Source: Cyanobacteria bacterium SZAS LIN-3 (GTDB lineage Bacteria; Cyanobacteriota; Vampirovibrionia; Obscuribacterales; Obscuribacteraceae). Taken from it: DNA of 64,000 nt. Position 1 is the stretch's first letter. Each line of letters opens with the position of its first letter. The stretch lies in assembly GCA_018266215.1 (NCBI GenBank), contig JAFEAV010000003.1, forward strand, positions 108,025 to 172,024, written 5' to 3'. Below the pieces are notes generated by a model. It ran no database searches, was not told where the DNA came from, and worked only from the letters and a program-made list of their open reading frames with translations. The translations under genes were made by a program, and so were the position numbers. Shown here piece by piece: positions 63,746 to 64,000 of this stretch.

Positions 63746-64000
63746 ATGGAAGTTTTGGGCCTCGGGGTTTCCTTTTTTATCTTCGTCGGGTTGGGGATCA
63801 TTTACATTTTGATCCGCTACTGCCTCAGGGTTGCCAGCGAGTGGGAGCGCAAAGTAGTCCTGCGTCTTGGCCGTTTTGCCGGGGTGCGCGGTCCGGGCTT
63901 GTTTTTTCTCCTGCCGTTTTTTGAAACCACTCCGTTTACGATCGACCTGCGCACAGTCACAAGCAATATTTCCGCCGAGCAAACACTGACTCGCGACAAT
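63746..64000 (+). CDS. Stomatin/SPFH-domain protein, 5' part
   Basis: At least 85 codons, open to the window end, so the 3' part is missing. GGAGGG lies nine bases before the ATG. N-terminal membrane segment (SFFIFVGLGIIYILIRY) followed by the start of a band-7 domain: ASEWERKVVLRLGRFAGVRG, PGLFFLLPFFE, TIDLRTVTSNIS and TLTRDN match the slipin/stomatin signature. These proteins form oligomeric membrane microdomain scaffolds, often with an NfeD-type partner that would lie outside the window. Confidence 0.88.
   Translation, partial: MEVLGLGVSFFIFVGLGIIYILIRYCLRVASEWERKVVLRLGRFAGVRGPGLFFLLPFFETTPFTIDLRTVTSNISAEQTLTRDN

Overview
The window is a gene-dense stretch of Gram-negative-type chromosome: RND pump with periplasmic adaptor, many Sec signal peptides, sigma70-like promoters, moderately GC-rich coding DNA. 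The mix of LysM proteins without signal peptides, Ser/Thr kinase with a membrane anchor and leucine-rich C-terminus, DUF4388 protein, GYP-repeat secreted protein, TPR exoproteins and Fe-S-type PurF suggests a non-photosynthetic relative of Cyanobacteria (Vampirovibrionia/Melainabacteria, Obscuribacter-like). That assignment is inference from gene content; no rRNA or marker gene is present. I saw no tRNA, rRNA, CRISPR array, insertion sequence or prophage.

Layout. 1-10.3 kb: envelope and secreted proteins (membrane protein with a His/Asp motif, LysM protein, glycine/tyrosine repeat protein, TPR/Gln-rich protein, UMF1-type MFS transporter, HExxH protease, NlpC/P60 hydrolase). 10.5-23.5 kb: a tightly packed purine operon, purF-C-D-N-SL-Q-M-H-E-K, covering every step from PRPP to IMP except PurB, and running by translational coupling into a CDF metal transporter and a TPR membrane protein. 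25.7-34.2 kb: DUF4019 protein, Ser/Thr kinase, aldo-keto reductase and a two-gene RND efflux system. Each RND gene has its own near-consensus promoter with the same 15-bp operator dyad in the -35/-10 spacer. 34.3-40.7 kb: CPBP protease, cysteine hydrolase and a xanthine dehydrogenase operon (small and large subunits, XdhC). 40.7-41.8 kb: an AT-richer kilobase with almost no convincing genes. 41.8-43.2 kb: a five-repeat zinc-ribbon (DUF4379-like) protein with a histone H1-like basic tail.

43.3-50.1 kb: START-like exported protein, paired SAF-domain proteins, a serine-hydrolase remnant, an ion channel co-transcribed with a DUF4388/degenerate-GGDEF protein, and a TPR exoprotein. 50.1-55.1 kb: DJ-1/PfpI protein divergent from a kynurenine-pathway operon (HAAO, ACMSD, KynU, KMO). 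55.3-64 kb: mostly small hydrolases and unknowns (alpha/beta hydrolase, His/Gly-rich membrane protein, dienelactone hydrolase with a P-loop kinase, degenerate receiver, nucleotidyltransferase, aldo-keto reductase, TPR protein), a TetR regulator, and the start of a stomatin/SPFH gene cut by the window end.

The items most worth following are the duplicated RND promoter-operator and a possible matching half-site dyad near the TetR gene 29 kb away, the zinc-ribbon/histone-tail protein beside the poorly coding island, and the structured intergenic region before the gene at 3.2 kb.
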